A DNA stretch of 64,000 nucleotides, from NCBI GenBank assembly GCA_903840435.1, contig CAIMFV010000023.1:62001-126000 (forward strand), given 5' to 3'. Source of the DNA: an uncultured Caulobacterales bacterium. GTDB taxonomy: Bacteria > Pseudomonadota > Alphaproteobacteria > Caulobacterales > Caulobacteraceae. This document shows positions 18,251 to 27,642 of the stretch, one piece after another; position 1 is the first letter of the stretch; each line of letters begins with the position of its first letter. The position numbers were made by a program, and so were the translations under genes. The notes below the pieces were generated by a model that was given only the letters and a program-made list of their open reading frames with translations, had not been told where the DNA came from and did not search any database.

Positions 18251-19300
18251 ATGAACGCACCCGTCTCTAATCGGAAGGCCGAACTGTTGGCCAATACGGT
18301 CGAGCATGTCGACATTACGAGCTATGACGCCCGACCCATTATCGATTCCATGCGCAAGATGAGCTTTACCAGCCGTGACACGGCCCGGGCGGCGGACATC
18401 TTCTCCATGGCCATCGAGGACAAGGACTGCTCCCCTTGGCTGACCTTGGCGGGATCGACCTCGGCGGGCGGCTGCATGCATGTCTATCGCGACATGATCC
18501 GGTTTGGCATGATCGATGTGGTGGTCTCCACCGGCGCCTCGATCATCGATATGGATTTCTTTGAAGCCTTAGGCTTCAAGCACTATCAGGCCCAAGGCGC
18601 GGTGGACGATCGTGAGCTGCGCGCCAACTATATTGACCGCATCTACGATACCTATATCGACGAAGAAGAACTCCAGGCCTGCGACCACGCCATTTTTGAA
18701 ATTGCCGAGAGCCTCGAGCCGCGCCCCTATTCGTCGCGCGAATTCATCTATGAGATGGGCAAGTGGCTGGCGGCGGGCAATGCCAAGAAGCCGAACTCCC
18801 TCATCCAAGCCGCCTTTGAGGAAGATGCACCGATCTTCTGTCCGGCCTTTACCGATAGCTCGGCAGGCTTTGGCCTCGTCAAGCATCAGGTGGAGCGGGC
18901 CAAGGCCGGCAAACCCTATATGACGCTCGATTCCATCGCCGACTTCCGCGAACTGACCGAGATCAAGCTGGCGGCTGGCGCGACCGGCCTCTTCATGGTC
19001 GGCGGCGGCGTGCCGAAAAACTTTGCCCAAGATACGGTGGTCTGTGCCGAAATTCTCGGTCACGAAGTCGACATGCATAAGTACGCCGTCCAGATCACGG
19101 TGGCGGATGTCCGCGACGGCGCCTGTTCGTCCTCGACCCTGAAAGAGGCCTGCTCCTGGGGCAAGGTCGACGTCACCTTTGAACAGATGGTCTTTGCTGA
19201 AGCCACCACGGTTGTGCCCTTGATCGCCTCCGATGCCTATCACCGGGCGGGCTGGAAACAGCGTGACAAGCGCCACTGGCAGAAGCTGTTTCAGAAATAG
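18251..19300 (+). CDS. deoxyhypusine-synthase-like polyamine enzyme
   Basis: A 349-residue member of the deoxyhypusine synthase family, NAD-dependent enzymes that transfer the aminobutyl group of spermidine or putrescine. Visible are AGSTSAGGCMHVYRDMIRFG, VVVSTGASIIDMDFFEALG, FCPAFTDSSAGFGL, GVPKNFAQDTV and the active-site lysine block LKEACSWGKVDV (about residue 303). Bacteria have no eIF5A, so the product is not hypusine; bacterial relatives make homospermidine or related guanidino polyamines. Location after the decarboxylase supports use of its putrescine. Start ATG 18251 agrees with the family N-terminus. Confidence 0.88.
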   Translation: MNAPVSNRKAELLANTVEHVDITSYDARPIIDSMRKMSFTSRDTARAADIFSMAIEDKDCSPWLTLAGSTSAGGCMHVYRDMIRFGMIDVVVSTGASIIDMDFFEALGFKHYQAQGAVDDRELRANYIDRIYDTYIDEEELQACDHAIFEIAESLEPRPYSSREFIYEMGKWLAAGNAKKPNSLIQAAFEEDAPIFCPAFTDSSAGFGLVKHQVERAKAGKPYMTLDSIADFRELTEIKLAAGATGLFMVGGGVPKNFAQDTVVCAEILGHEVDMHKYAVQITVADVRDGACSSSTLKEACSWGKVDVTFEQMVFAEATTVVPLIASDAYHRAGWKQRDKRHWQKLFQK

Positions 19301-19405
19301 GCCGGGAAAAAGCCGGTCTGACCTTCGGGTTACCGGCGGTCCCTTGCCAATTTCGCGCTTTGCGCCAAACACTGCAAACGTCTGCCAAAGCAACAGAGAG
19401 CATTG

Positions 19406-19867
19406 ATGGGTTTGCCGCTAAAGATCGAGCATAAGTTCGGCGTCGCCGTCCCGCCGGAAATTGCCTGGCAGGTGATCTCCGACCTTGAAAGCTGGAAGGA
19501 CTGGAACCCGCTTTATCCAGAGGCCTCCGGGCGTCTTGCCATCGGCGAGGCGCTCACCCTGACGCTGCAATTGCCCGGCGGCAAGCCCGAAACTCTGCGC
19601 CCGGTCGTGGTCGATTGGGTGCCCCAGATGCAGCTCGTCTGGCGGTTAAAACTGTCCGGCGGACTGTTGCGCACCGTGCGCTATTTCGAGATCGAAGCGG
19701 TCAACGAAGATCGCGCGTGTATCATCGAACATGGCGAGCAGTTTGAAGGCCTTGCGGCATCCTTTATCCCCAAGGCTTTGCGCCGCCAGATCAAGGCAGG
19801 CTTTATCCAGCTGAGCGAGGCCATGCAGTCCGAGATGCTGCGGCGGCATGGGGTGAGCGGGAGCTAG
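19406..19867 (+). CDS. SRPBCC (START-like) family protein
   Basis: A 153-residue single-domain protein of the SRPBCC/polyketide cyclase fold, which binds hydrophobic ligands in a deep pocket. MGLPLKIEHKFGVAVPPEIA, WQVISDLESWKDWNPLYPEA and the closing long helix IPKALRRQIKAGFIQLSEAM follow the expected beta-helix-helix ... long-helix order. No signal peptide is present. The ligand is unknown. ATG 19406 has AGAGAG upstream. Confidence 0.85.
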   Translation: MGLPLKIEHKFGVAVPPEIAWQVISDLESWKDWNPLYPEASGRLAIGEALTLTLQLPGGKPETLRPVVVDWVPQMQLVWRLKLSGGLLRTVRYFEIEAVNEDRACIIEHGEQFEGLAASFIPKALRRQIKAGFIQLSEAMQSEMLRRHGVSGS

Positions 19868-20030
19868 GCGCGCGGCCGGATTTCAAGATGGTCACGAACC
19901 CCGCGCCGTTTAATTTAGCCTAGGGGTCTGGCACGCTGGCAAGGGGTTCCTGGCTTGCCTCAAGCCTAAGAGCGTGACTATCCTTGCGGTTAAATCTCGC
20001 AATCGTCTTTGCCGGACAAAGTGGGAAACA

Positions 20031-20453
20031 ATGCCGCTTAAATTTAGCTTTCCAAACAAAGGCGCGTTTGTTCTCGCCACCTGTTACCTGACCCAGAGCT
20101 TGGCCGCCTATTTCTGGGCCATCGCTTATTCCGACCGGGCGATTTTCTATAGCTGTTGGGCTGTAACCTCCCTTGGGGTTGCCTGTGTTTGGGGGTTTCG
20201 GGCGGCGAGCCGCAAATATTTATCGATTGGTCCGACATTCCGCATGGGTCCAGGATTGATTTTCGTCATGGCGATCGTTCCCACCATCATTTTCGTCCTC
20301 CCCCATTCGGAAAATCCCAAGACCCTTCATCCCTTGGCGGCAAATTTGGGGTATGCCGTGTCCGGTTTGGGCTTCTTAGTCCTGATTTTGGGTTGGTTTT
20401 TTGAACGTCGAGCGGATCGCGTTCCACAACCCAAACAACATAAATCGGTTTAA
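20031..20453 (+). CDS. hypothetical four-span membrane protein
   Basis: A 140-residue protein. From ATG 20031 it has four hydrophobic segments: GAFVLATCYLTQSLAAYFW, IFYSCWAVTSLGVACVWGF, LIFVMAIVPTIIFVLP and GYAVSGLGFLVLILGWFF. A basic C-terminal tail (ERRADRVPQPKQHK) is predicted to be cytosolic. The frame is open from 19974, but the extra N-terminus is not membrane-like. Family not recognised. The downstream NifU-like gene is 126 bases away. Confidence 0.6.
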   Translation: MPLKFSFPNKGAFVLATCYLTQSLAAYFWAIAYSDRAIFYSCWAVTSLGVACVWGFRAASRKYLSIGPTFRMGPGLIFVMAIVPTIIFVLPHSENPKTLHPLAANLGYAVSGLGFLVLILGWFFERRADRVPQPKQHKSV

Positions 20454-20579
20454 AGCCGCCCGCCCCCGGGGCCGCTGGCTGATAATTTTGTCCGCCAAGC
20501 CCGTATGGGAAGGGGCGGACCTTCGGCTATCCTGCACGGAGTCTTGCCGGGAGCTGTCTGCCAGCCCTATATCCCGCCT

Positions 20580-21056
20580 GTGATCGACGACCTTTACTCT
20601 GCCAAGATCTTGTCCCTGGCCGCCAACATGCCGCGCGCAGGCAGGCTTGCCGCGCCGCAAGGGTCGTCGGAGAAGGTGGCGCGGTTGTGCGGCAGCAAGA
20701 TCGCTGTTGATCTGGTGCTCGATAGTAGCGGCACGGTCATCGACTTTGCCCAGGATGTCCGCGCCTGCGCCCTTGGCCAGGCCTCGGCGGCAATTTTAGG
20801 GGCTAATATTATTGGTGCGGAAGTTTCCGAGTTGATCGAGGCTCGCGACACGCTGCGGGCCATGCTAAAGGATGGCGGCCCGTCGCCGGTTGGGCGGTTT
20901 TCGGATCTTGCCGTGTTGCAGCCTGTCAAAGACTATCCCGCGCGTCATGCCTCGACGCTTTTGGCTTTTGAGGCGGCCGTCGACGCCGCAGCCCTGGCGC
21001 GCCTTGCGCGCGACAGCCGACCGTCCGACCGAACTCCCCCCGCGACAGCGGGCTGA
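20580..21056 (+). CDS. NifU/IscU N-terminal-like iron-sulfur scaffold homologue
   Basis: A 158-residue protein of the NifU-N fold used to assemble Fe-S clusters. The conserved blocks are DDLYSAKILSLAANMP, VARLCGSKIAVDLVLD and DVRACALGQASAAILGAN, each carrying one expected cysteine. A third ligand position is taken by His or another residue (YPARHASTLLAFEA) rather than the final Cys of IscU. So it is a divergent branch and may not be a full scaffold. GTG 20580 fits the family start; no good ribosome-binding site is seen. It lies upstream of yidD and thrS. Confidence 0.75.
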   Translation: MIDDLYSAKILSLAANMPRAGRLAAPQGSSEKVARLCGSKIAVDLVLDSSGTVIDFAQDVRACALGQASAAILGANIIGAEVSELIEARDTLRAMLKDGGPSPVGRFSDLAVLQPVKDYPARHASTLLAFEAAVDAAALARLARDSRPSDRTPPATAG

Positions 21057-21068
21057 TCTCCTCATCCC

Positions 21069-21317
21069 ATGTCGCTTTATGTGCACGGCGTGCGCGGCGC
21101 GCATCGCGCCTATAAGCTCGTTTTATCGCCGCTGATCGGGCGGCAGTGTCGGTTTCTGCCCACCTGTTCAGACTATGCGGCCGAAGCCCTCATTGTTCAT
21201 GGGCCCTGGCGCGGGCTGAAGCTCGCTTCCAGCCGGGTCTGTCGTTGCAACCCCTGGGGCGGATCAGGTTATGATCCGGTTCCATCAAAGCCGCCCTCGG
21301 CAGGGTCGAGCGGCTAA
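21069..21317 (+). CDS. yidD: membrane protein insertion efficiency factor YidD
   Basis: An 82-residue protein that aids YidC-dependent insertion of inner-membrane proteins. The conserved core [36 protein letters not shown] and [17 protein letters not shown] is all present. It starts 12 bases after the NifU-like gene and ends 11 bases before thrS, forming a tight run. Cytosolic, amphipathic, associated with the membrane surface. Confidence 0.95.
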   Translation: MSLYVHGVRGAHRAYKLVLSPLIGRQCRFLPTCSDYAAEALIVHGPWRGLKLASSRVCRCNPWGGSGYDPVPSKPPSAGSSG

Positions 21318-21328
21318 GGACGAAGAAG

Positions 21329-23254
21329 ATGATGATCGAAATTCGATTTCCTGACGGCGCGGTCCGATCGTTCGAAGCGGGCGTCACAGGCCGAGACGTT
21401 GCCGAGGGCCTCTCAAAGTCCCTGGCGAAGAAAGCCGTGCTCGTTCGCCTCGATGGCGAGCTCTACGATCTCGACCGGCCGATTGACCGCTCGGCAAAGC
21501 TCGAAATTCTGACCCGCGACCATCCCGACGCGCTCGAGGTGATCCGCCATGACGCTTCGCATGTGCTTGCCGAAGCGGTGCAGGAGCTGTTTCCCGGCAC
21601 ACAGGTGACCATTGGACCCGCGATCGAGGACGGGTTTTATTATGACTTCGCCCGCCCCGAGCCCTTCAGCCTTGAGGACCTTGCCCGGATCGAGGCCAAG
21701 ATGGCTGAGATTGTCGACCGTAACGAGAAGATTGTCCGCGAGGTCTGGAGCCGCGAGGACGCTATCGCTCACTTCACCGCCATGGGCGAGACCTATAAGG
21801 CGGAGATCATTGCAGACCTGCCGGCGGGCGAAGAGATTAGTGTTTACGCGCAAGGCCGATGGAAAGATCTGTGTCGCGGGCCGCATCTTCCGTCCACGGG
21901 AGCCGTGGGCAAGGCTTTTAAGCTAACCAAGCTTGCAGGCGCCTATTGGCGCGGCGACGCCAAAAATGCCCAGCTGCAACGGATCTATGGCACGGCTTGG
22001 GCGACGCCTGCCGACCTTGAGGCCTATTTGACCCGGCTGGAAGAGGCGGAAAAGCGCGATCACCGCCGGATTGGCAAGGCGCAAGACCTCTTCCACATCC
22101 AAGAGGAAGGTCGCGGCATGGTCTTTTGGCACCCGAAGGGCTGGACCCTCTATCGGGTGGTCGAGGACTATATGCGTCGCCAGCTCGATGCGGCAGGCTA
22201 TGTCGAGGTCAAGACCCCCCAGGTGCTCGACCGCTCCTTTTGGGAAAAATCCGGCCATTGGGAAAAATACCGCCCCAATATGTTCGTCTGCGAGACCGAA
22301 GAAGACGAAGTCCTGTCGCTCAAGCCGATGAATTGCCCGGGCCATGTGCAGATCTTCAATTTCGGTCAAAGGTCTTATCGCGACCTGCCGCTGCGCATGG
22401 CCGAGTTTGGCGCCTGCCACCGCTATGAGCCCTCGGGCAGTCTGCACGGCCTGATGCGGGTGCGCGGCTTTACCCAAGACGACGCCCATATCTTCTGTCG
22501 CGAAGACCAGATTGAAGAGGAGACGGAGCGGTTCGTCCGGTTGACGCGGCGCATCCACGCCGATCTCGGCATGACCGCAGAACATGTGGCGCTGGCGACG
22601 CGCCCAGATGTGCGCGCAGGCTCAGACGCGTTTTGGGACAAGGCGGAGGCAACGCTATTGTCCGCCTCGCGCAAGGCTGGCGTTGAGCCCGTGATTGCCG
22701 AAGGTGACGGCGCCTTCTATGCCCCTAAACTGGACTTTATCGTCAAAGACGCCATTGGCCGGACCTGGACCTGCGGCACCTTGCAACTCGACTATGTGCT
22801 GCCGGAGCGACTGGGTGCGGAATATGTCGCCGCCGACGGATCAAAACAACGACCGGTTATGTTGCACCGCGCCATCCTCGGATCGTTCGAGCGTTTCCTC
22901 GGAATCTTGATCGAAAACTATGCGGGCGCCTTTCCGATGTGGCTCTCGCCGGTGCAGGTGGTGGTGGCAACCATCACCTCCGATGCCGACGCCTACGGAC
23001 AATCGGTCGCGGCAAGGCTTCGGCAAGCTGGCTTGCGTGTTGAGACGGACTTTCGTAATGAGAAAATCAACTACAAGGTTCGCGAACACAGTCTCGCCAA
23101 AATTCCGACCATAGCTGTTATCGGCCGAAGAGAGGCCGAATTGGGACAGGTCGCGTTGAGACGGCTGGGCTCCAACGAACAAACCTTGCTTTCCGTGGAG
23201 GAGGCTTGCGTGCTTTTGCAGCGCCAAGCCACGCCGCCAGATTTGGAGAGCTGA
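21329..23254 (+). CDS. thrS: threonyl-tRNA synthetase
   Basis: ThrRS charges tRNA-Thr and edits Ser-tRNA-Thr. The 641-residue protein has an N-terminal TGS domain ([20 protein letters not shown]), the editing domain with [10 protein letters not shown] and a later CRGPH, and the class II catalytic core ([16 protein letters not shown]). Zinc ligands include the Cys in [12 protein letters not shown]. The anticodon-binding domain is last ([20 protein letters not shown]). AAGGACGAAGAAG precedes the ATGATG start. The family order and length are complete. Confidence 0.98.
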   Translation: MMIEIRFPDGAVRSFEAGVTGRDVAEGLSKSLAKKAVLVRLDGELYDLDRPIDRSAKLEILTRDHPDALEVIRHDASHVLAEAVQELFPGTQVTIGPAIEDGFYYDFARPEPFSLEDLARIEAKMAEIVDRNEKIVREVWSREDAIAHFTAMGETYKAEIIADLPAGEEISVYAQGRWKDLCRGPHLPSTGAVGKAFKLTKLAGAYWRGDAKNAQLQRIYGTAWATPADLEAYLTRLEEAEKRDHRRIGKAQDLFHIQEEGRGMVFWHPKGWTLYRVVEDYMRRQLDAAGYVEVKTPQVLDRSFWEKSGHWEKYRPNMFVCETEEDEVLSLKPMNCPGHVQIFNFGQRSYRDLPLRMAEFGACHRYEPSGSLHGLMRVRGFTQDDAHIFCREDQIEEETERFVRLTRRIHADLGMTAEHVALATRPDVRAGSDAFWDKAEATLLSASRKAGVEPVIAEGDGAFYAPKLDFIVKDAIGRTWTCGTLQLDYVLPERLGAEYVAADGSKQRPVMLHRAILGSFERFLGILIENYAGAFPMWLSPVQVVVATITSDADAYGQSVAARLRQAGLRVETDFRNEKINYKVREHSLAKIPTIAVIGRREAELGQVALRRLGSNEQTLLSVEEACVLLQRQATPPDLES

Positions 23255-23277
23255 CAAGGCGGCGAAGCAGGCGTTGA

Positions 23278-24234
23278 ATGAATAGGCCCGTACGCGAACT
23301 CGAAGACCTCGTGTCGGGCCGACATGCGACGTCCGCCCTTGCCCCAAAAGCGACCATCAGCGTGGTCGTGGTGGTCTATCGTACCGGTCCGGCGCTGGAA
23401 AACTGCATTGCGTGCATCCTAAAGGACCCAGATACTTTCGAGCTCATCCTGGTTGATAATGGCTCTTCCCCGCAGGAGGCCGGTTGGATGCAAGCTGCGG
23501 CCGCGACCCATGCCAAGGTCAAGCTCTTGGTCGGGCATGGAAATGTCGGTTTTGCCCAGGGTGCCAATCTTGGCGTACGGGCGTCATCGGGTCAGGTCGT
23601 CGTCTTCGTCAATCCAGACGCCTTTGTGCAACCTCAGTGTTTGAGCTCGCTTCGTGACGGGGTTGGCCAAGGCCCGAGGCCTTGCCTCGTCGGAGCGCGC
23701 ATCTTGAATGCTGATGGCGGTGAACAGCGCGGGGCGCGACGCGGCGAGGTGACGCCGATGACAACCCTCTTTTCAATTCTGCGCCTTACCCATGCGCTGA
23801 AGGTGTTGAGCCGGTTCGAAATTCATCATGAAAATGACCCAACGCCAGAAGGTCGCGTTGAGGTGCCGACCATATCGGGCGCGGGCTTTGCCATGACCCG
23901 CGAGGATTTTGACCTGCTCGGCGGCTTTGATGAAGACTATTTCCTGCATGTCGAGGACATTGACCTGTGCTGGCGAGTGCGCCAGGCGGGGGGCAAGGTT
24001 TGGTTTGATCCGAGCGCCAATCTTGTGCATCTCGGCTCGACGAGCCTCAGCAATCCGATGAAGATTGAAGTGTGGAAGGGGGTCGGGCTGATCCGATATT
24101 TCCGCAAACGCGCCGCCAATCCTCTCCAAGCCGCGGTCGCCATTGCTTTGGCCCCCGCGATCCTTGCCGCAGCCATCGGTCGGGCCCTGTTACGCAAGCG
24201 CGCGAAAAAAGTTGATCAATCACAATCAACATAA
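23278..24234 (+). CDS. family 2 glycosyltransferase (rhamnosyltransferase-like)
   Basis: A 318-residue GT-A enzyme. It has the nucleotide-sugar fold start ISVVVVVYRTGPALENCIAC, ELILVDNGSS, the GHGNVGFAQGANLGVR segment and the DXD-like VVFVNPDAFVQPQ. GFDEDYFLHVEDIDLCWRVR is the acceptor/catalytic loop. The C-terminus has one hydrophobic segment (AAVAIALAPAILAAAIGRAL) and a basic end, suggesting membrane attachment. Probably acts on a surface polysaccharide, but no cluster surrounds it. Confidence 0.88.
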   Translation: MNRPVRELEDLVSGRHATSALAPKATISVVVVVYRTGPALENCIACILKDPDTFELILVDNGSSPQEAGWMQAAAATHAKVKLLVGHGNVGFAQGANLGVRASSGQVVVFVNPDAFVQPQCLSSLRDGVGQGPRPCLVGARILNADGGEQRGARRGEVTPMTTLFSILRLTHALKVLSRFEIHHENDPTPEGRVEVPTISGAGFAMTREDFDLLGGFDEDYFLHVEDIDLCWRVRQAGGKVWFDPSANLVHLGSTSLSNPMKIEVWKGVGLIRYFRKRAANPLQAAVAIALAPAILAAAIGRALLRKRAKKVDQSQST

Positions 24235-24317
24235 AGTTTCGTGCAGCGAATTGCTTTGACCCACCAAAGCCAGACGGGCTAGTTGCGACCAGTCTTTGCG
24301 CTTGGCTGACAGGACCG

Positions 24318-25169
24318 ATGCCCGAACTTCCCGAAGTCGAGACTGTGCGAACTGGGCTTGCGCCTGTCCTGACCGGGGCTCGCCTCGAGCGGGTTGAGAC
24401 GCGCCGGGCGGACTTGAGATTTCCGTTTCCGCAGGACTTTGTGCAAACCCTGACCGGGGCCCGCATAAAGGCTGTTGAACGGCGGGCCAAATATCTGTTG
24501 TTTAGACTTGATCGTGGCCAAACCTGGGTGACGCACCTTGGCATGACAGGGCGCTTTCTCGTCTCTGGCGCAGCGCTTGGCGCCTTCCACCACGATCCCG
24601 AAATGCATGACCGGCACACCCATGTGCGCCTTGACATCGAAGGTGGGGCGACGGTCGGCTATCACGATACGCGACGGTTTGGCTTTATGGGCTTGGTGGA
24701 TACCGCCGCCCTGTCCGCCCATGCCTGGTTCGCCAATCTTGGCCCCGAACCCTTCAGTCCCGCGTTTGATCCGGCCCACTTGCAACAGGTGTTTGAAGGT
24801 CGTCGGCAGCCGGTAAAAGGCCTGTTGCTCGACCAACGCACGGTTGCGGGCCTGGGCAATATCTATGTCTGCGAAGCGCTGTTCCGCGCCGCCATCGCGC
24901 CCGACCGCCAGGCAGGCGACCTGTCACCGGCTGAACTCACGCGACTGCATGCGGAGGTCCTAGCGGTGCTAAACGCTGCGATCACCGCAGGCGGCTCGAC
25001 CTTGCGCGACTTTCGCCATTCCGACGGCGCACTGGGTTATTTCCAGCATCGGTTTCAGGTTTATGACCGCGAGGGCGAGGCCTGCCTTCGGCAAGGGTGC
25101 GCGGGGCACGTGGCGCGCATCGTCCAGTCGGGGCGGTCGAGCTTTTTTTGCGGCCAGTGTCAGACCTAA
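24318..25169 (+). CDS. mutM: formamidopyrimidine-DNA glycosylase
   Basis: MutM/Fpg excises 8-oxoguanine and formamidopyrimidines. The essential N-terminal proline is in MPELPEVETVRTGL. The helix-two-turn-helix is KGLLLDQRTVAGLGNIYVCE, and the C-terminal zinc finger has the Cys-x4-Cys ... Cys-x2-Cys arrangement (CLRQGC and FFCGQC). Length 283 is normal. The neighbours ubiE and ubiB, common in related genomes, are not beside it here; an ABC1-kinase gene is found at 40688. Confidence 0.97.
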   Translation: MPELPEVETVRTGLAPVLTGARLERVETRRADLRFPFPQDFVQTLTGARIKAVERRAKYLLFRLDRGQTWVTHLGMTGRFLVSGAALGAFHHDPEMHDRHTHVRLDIEGGATVGYHDTRRFGFMGLVDTAALSAHAWFANLGPEPFSPAFDPAHLQQVFEGRRQPVKGLLLDQRTVAGLGNIYVCEALFRAAIAPDRQAGDLSPAELTRLHAEVLAVLNAAITAGGSTLRDFRHSDGALGYFQHRFQVYDREGEACLRQGCAGHVARIVQSGRSSFFCGQCQT

Positions 25170-25227
25170 TGGCCCCCGAAGCGAACGAAGCGTTTCGCAG
25201 AGTGATGTTCTGGGCGTAAACTGAACG

Positions 25228-25260
25228 CCAACCTAAATCGTCTAGAGCGGACGAGGTTGG
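25228..25260 (+). other. hairpin upstream of the small helical protein gene
   Basis: CCAACCT (25228-25234) pairs with AGGTTGG (25254-25260), with an inner CGTC/GACG pair and a small bulge. The hairpin is 56 bases before the next start codon and is not followed by a T run. It may be a leader structure or the transcript end of mutM. Confidence 0.35.
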
Positions 25261-25316
25261 GGTCCCGTGCCGTGCCGGGTCGCCTCGTCCTTCCAGCCTA
25301 GGCTCAGGAGCCAGCC

Positions 25317-25706
25317 ATGACGGATACATCCGACGACGCCGGGTCTTCGGCGCCTCTTGTTGAAGTTGCGACACCGCCGAAGGACACGCCCGCCAAGCGG
25401 GCCTTAAAGAGTGCTCGCAAAAGCCTTGATGCCGCCAAGGTCGCTGCCGACCACGCGTCTGATGCGATCCGTCACGGGCGAGAGGCCATGCCGGAAATGA
25501 CCGAGATGGCCAAGGACGCCCTCGACGCCCAGATGGAGCGGTTGAGCAGCGCCGAGGCAGCGGCTCCGCCTGAGCTCGATGATCCCATGGAAGAGATGCG
25601 GACATTGATCCGGGCCCAGGTGCGTGAGCGACCCATCACCTCAGCTTTGACGGCGGTTGGCATAGGTCTGGTTTTCGGCCTGATGCTGCGCGGAGGACGC
25701 CGTTGA
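25317..25706 (+). CDS. DUF883/ElaB-like tail-anchored helical protein
   Basis: A 129-residue protein. A disordered acidic N-terminus is followed by a long amphipathic helix (AKRALKSARKSLDAAKVAAD, then HASDAIRHGREAMPEMTEMA). It ends in VRERPITSALTAVGIGLVFG and LMLRGGRR, a C-terminal membrane anchor of the kind found in YqjD/ElaB proteins, some of which bind ribosomes. The likeness is to the tail pattern and not a full match. The next gene begins at its last base (TGATG), so the two are coupled. Confidence 0.7.
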   Translation: MTDTSDDAGSSAPLVEVATPPKDTPAKRALKSARKSLDAAKVAADHASDAIRHGREAMPEMTEMAKDALDAQMERLSSAEAAAPPELDDPMEEMRTLIRAQVRERPITSALTAVGIGLVFGLMLRGGRR

Positions 25707-26128
25707 TGTTTAACCGAACCCTGAAAGCGGTAGCGGCCACCGGCGTGGTGGCGTCGGCCGCGGGCGTCGCTGTGGTGGCGAGCTCTTACGCACTCTATTC
25801 CTTGCTGAGCTTGAGTTTGCCCGCCGCCGCCGCCGCGGCTGTCGTGGCGGCCCTCTATGCCCTGATTGCGATTGTCGTCGCCCTGTGGGTCTCACGCGGA
25901 CCGGAGCGCAGCGAAATTGAAACTGACGCCGGTGGGCTTGATCCTGGCCTAATCCCCAAAATCGTCGAGATGGCAGGAGGCCGCCCCCTGGTCGCCGCAG
26001 GCATTACCGCGGCTGCGGCAGTGCTCGCTTGGAAAAATCCGGCTCTGGTCGCGGCATTGGTTAAGGCCTTTATCGGCCCGCAAACCCCAGACGAAGCGCC
26101 CGCCCGTAGCCGCAAGCGCAAGACTTAG
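25706..26128 (+). CDS. hypothetical membrane protein, phage-holin-like
   Basis: A 140-residue protein starting MFNRTLKAVAATGVVASAAG, with hydrophobic spans VASAAGVAVVASSYALYSLL, AAAAAAVVAALYALIAIVVA and a third near VAAGITAAAAVLAWKNPALV. The tail is basic (RSRKRKT). It resembles the 'phage holin family' membrane proteins encoded next to YqjD/ElaB-type proteins (compare YqjD-YqjE-YqjK). ATG 25706 has GGAGG 9 bases upstream. Function unknown; probably envelope or ribosome tethering. Confidence 0.65.
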   Translation: MFNRTLKAVAATGVVASAAGVAVVASSYALYSLLSLSLPAAAAAAVVAALYALIAIVVALWVSRGPERSEIETDAGGLDPGLIPKIVEMAGGRPLVAAGITAAAAVLAWKNPALVAALVKAFIGPQTPDEAPARSRKRKT

Positions 26129-26165
26129 CCTATTCTGCCACGAAGCGGGGCCTTGCGCGTCCCCG

Positions 26166-26978
26166 TCAGACGAAAATAATAATGGTCTCGCCCAGGCCTT
26201 GGCGGCGGGCCACCTCCGGCTCTGAGAGGGCTGCAAGGCGCTGCGCATCGCGCCGGACGAGGGCTAGCAGGTCTGAGGAAACGTTTGGACCTGCCACCAC
26301 CAGATCGGCCTCGGCCATAAGCCGCAGTTCGCCGAGGGTGAGGCCATCGCGCGGCCGGGTTGCGGCAATCTCCAAGCGCCCCCCGGACCCGATCTTGGCA
26401 GCGTCAACGCCATCCGCCAGGGCGTCCAAGCGGGCTATCGCGGCGGCCATCTCGCCCGCCATGGCCAAGGCCGCCGCCTCGCTGGTAAGGGCAGAGTTCA
26501 GAAAGGCGCGTCGCGCCTTGGGGTCTGGAAACCGGCTTCGAATCCTGTCGCGCGCGCTGGCCAACAGACGCGCAACCTCGCCAAGACCGACAGGCCAAAG
26601 GGTCTCAATCTCCTGGCGGAGTTTGGCCGCCAAGGTGGGGGCCGCCCCGCTTGCGCCCACGGCGCCCACGACCAAGCCCCGATCGATGAGGGCAGGCGTG
26701 TAGAAGTCGCAGAGCTCAGGACGGTCGACGCAGTTGACCATGGCGCCGCCCCGCCGGGCCTTGGCGGCAAGCGTTGAGGCTGTCGCTTCATCTTCCACCG
26801 CGACAAAGACGATTGCCGCGGCGAGTCGCTCGCACCCCATGGCTTGGGCTTCTGTCAGGTGCACGAGTTCACAGGGCGCCCCGGCAAAAAGCCGCGCCTT
26901 GGCTGCGGCAGCCTCGCCCTCGCCAATGACGATGACCCTCTTGCCGCGCAGAGGAATGAAGGCTGGAAAGCTTTCCAT
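26166..26978 (-). CDS. precorrin-2 dehydrogenase / sirohydrochlorin ferrochelatase-type protein
   Basis: A 270-residue CysG-N-like enzyme of siroheme synthesis (NAD-dependent precorrin-2 dehydrogenase). The Rossmann start KRVIVIGEGEAAAAKARLF and VNCVDRPELCDFYTPALIDR followed by GLVVGAVGASGAAPTLAAKL are diagnostic. The C-terminal part ends in DLVVAGPNVSSDLLALVRRD and a repeated segment, without a recognised uroporphyrinogen methyltransferase domain. The nucleotide-binding loop reads GEGEAA in place of the usual GGGEVA. No sulfite or nitrite reductase genes adjoin it. Confidence 0.82.
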   Translation of the reverse strand: MESFPAFIPLRGKRVIVIGEGEAAAAKARLFAGAPCELVHLTEAQAMGCERLAAAIVFVAVEDEATASTLAAKARRGGAMVNCVDRPELCDFYTPALIDRGLVVGAVGASGAAPTLAAKLRQEIETLWPVGLGEVARLLASARDRIRSRFPDPKARRAFLNSALTSEAAALAMAGEMAAAIARLDALADGVDAAKIGSGGRLEIAATRPRDGLTLGELRLMAEADLVVAGPNVSSDLLALVRRDAQRLAALSEPEVARRQGLGETIIIFV

Positions 26979-27017
26979 CAGGCCCCGTCAACCTCTGGGG
27001 AAGGGCGCGGTCTCGGC

Positions 27018-27581
27018 TTAAGGCTTTGGCCTTTGGATGCCAGTGGCCAAGTGCGAGAGGACATCGCGGGCATCGAACGCCTTTGGATCATTGGCGGGTT
27101 TGGGCCCTTTGCCGAGCACGATTTCCGCCGTCGCCGAATATTCGCTCGTTTCACTCAATTCCAGAGGCTCGTGCATCCAAGGTCCCCAACTGGCCCAGGC
27201 GCCATGGCGATAATACCGCCAGCGAGGCCCCCAATAGCCGCTGCACCACCCAGGACCATAGCCACATCCCCAGGCCGAGGGCGCGGCGACGATTTCGGTC
27301 GTCTTGTCTGACTGGCGATCGGTCGTCTCGAACCAGTCGTCGCCTTGGGCCAGGGTCAGTTCAGCGGAGCGGAAAAGCAGGTATTTTTCAACCGTCTCCC
27401 GTGAGGTGACAGAATTGCCGGAGAAGGAGACGCGAAAGCGGTTGGCTTCAATCTGTTGGTCAGAATATCCGCCTTGCGACTTCTGTGAGGGATTGAGCGG
27501 TTGATAGGGGGTCGCCGTCTCGCAGGCGGCAAGACTGATCACCATGACGGCGGCGGCACTGATCGCGAGAAAGGGTTTCAT
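27018..27581 (-). CDS. CC0125/CC1285-like lipoprotein
   Basis: A 187-residue lipoprotein from ATG 27581. Signal peptide MKPFLAISAAAVMVISLAAC ends in a lipobox Cys. The mature part has TPYQPLNPS, then QQIEANRFRVSFSGNSVTSR and TVEKYLLFRSAELTLAQGDD, and an unusual Trp/Tyr/Gly-rich stretch (WGCGYGPGWCSGYWGPRWRY). The family is Caulobacter-like and of unknown role, probably outer-membrane anchored. It sits between the siroheme gene and lysE-type gene on the same strand. Confidence 0.72.
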   Translation of the reverse strand: MKPFLAISAAAVMVISLAACETATPYQPLNPSQKSQGGYSDQQIEANRFRVSFSGNSVTSRETVEKYLLFRSAELTLAQGDDWFETTDRQSDKTTEIVAAPSAWGCGYGPGWCSGYWGPRWRYYRHGAWASWGPWMHEPLELSETSEYSATAEIVLGKGPKPANDPKAFDARDVLSHLATGIQRPKP

Positions 27582-27642
27582 AGCCGTATCCAATCCTTAA
27601 GCGCCCACCCAGGAGAGACTATAGGGTCTCGCAGGCCCGCCC

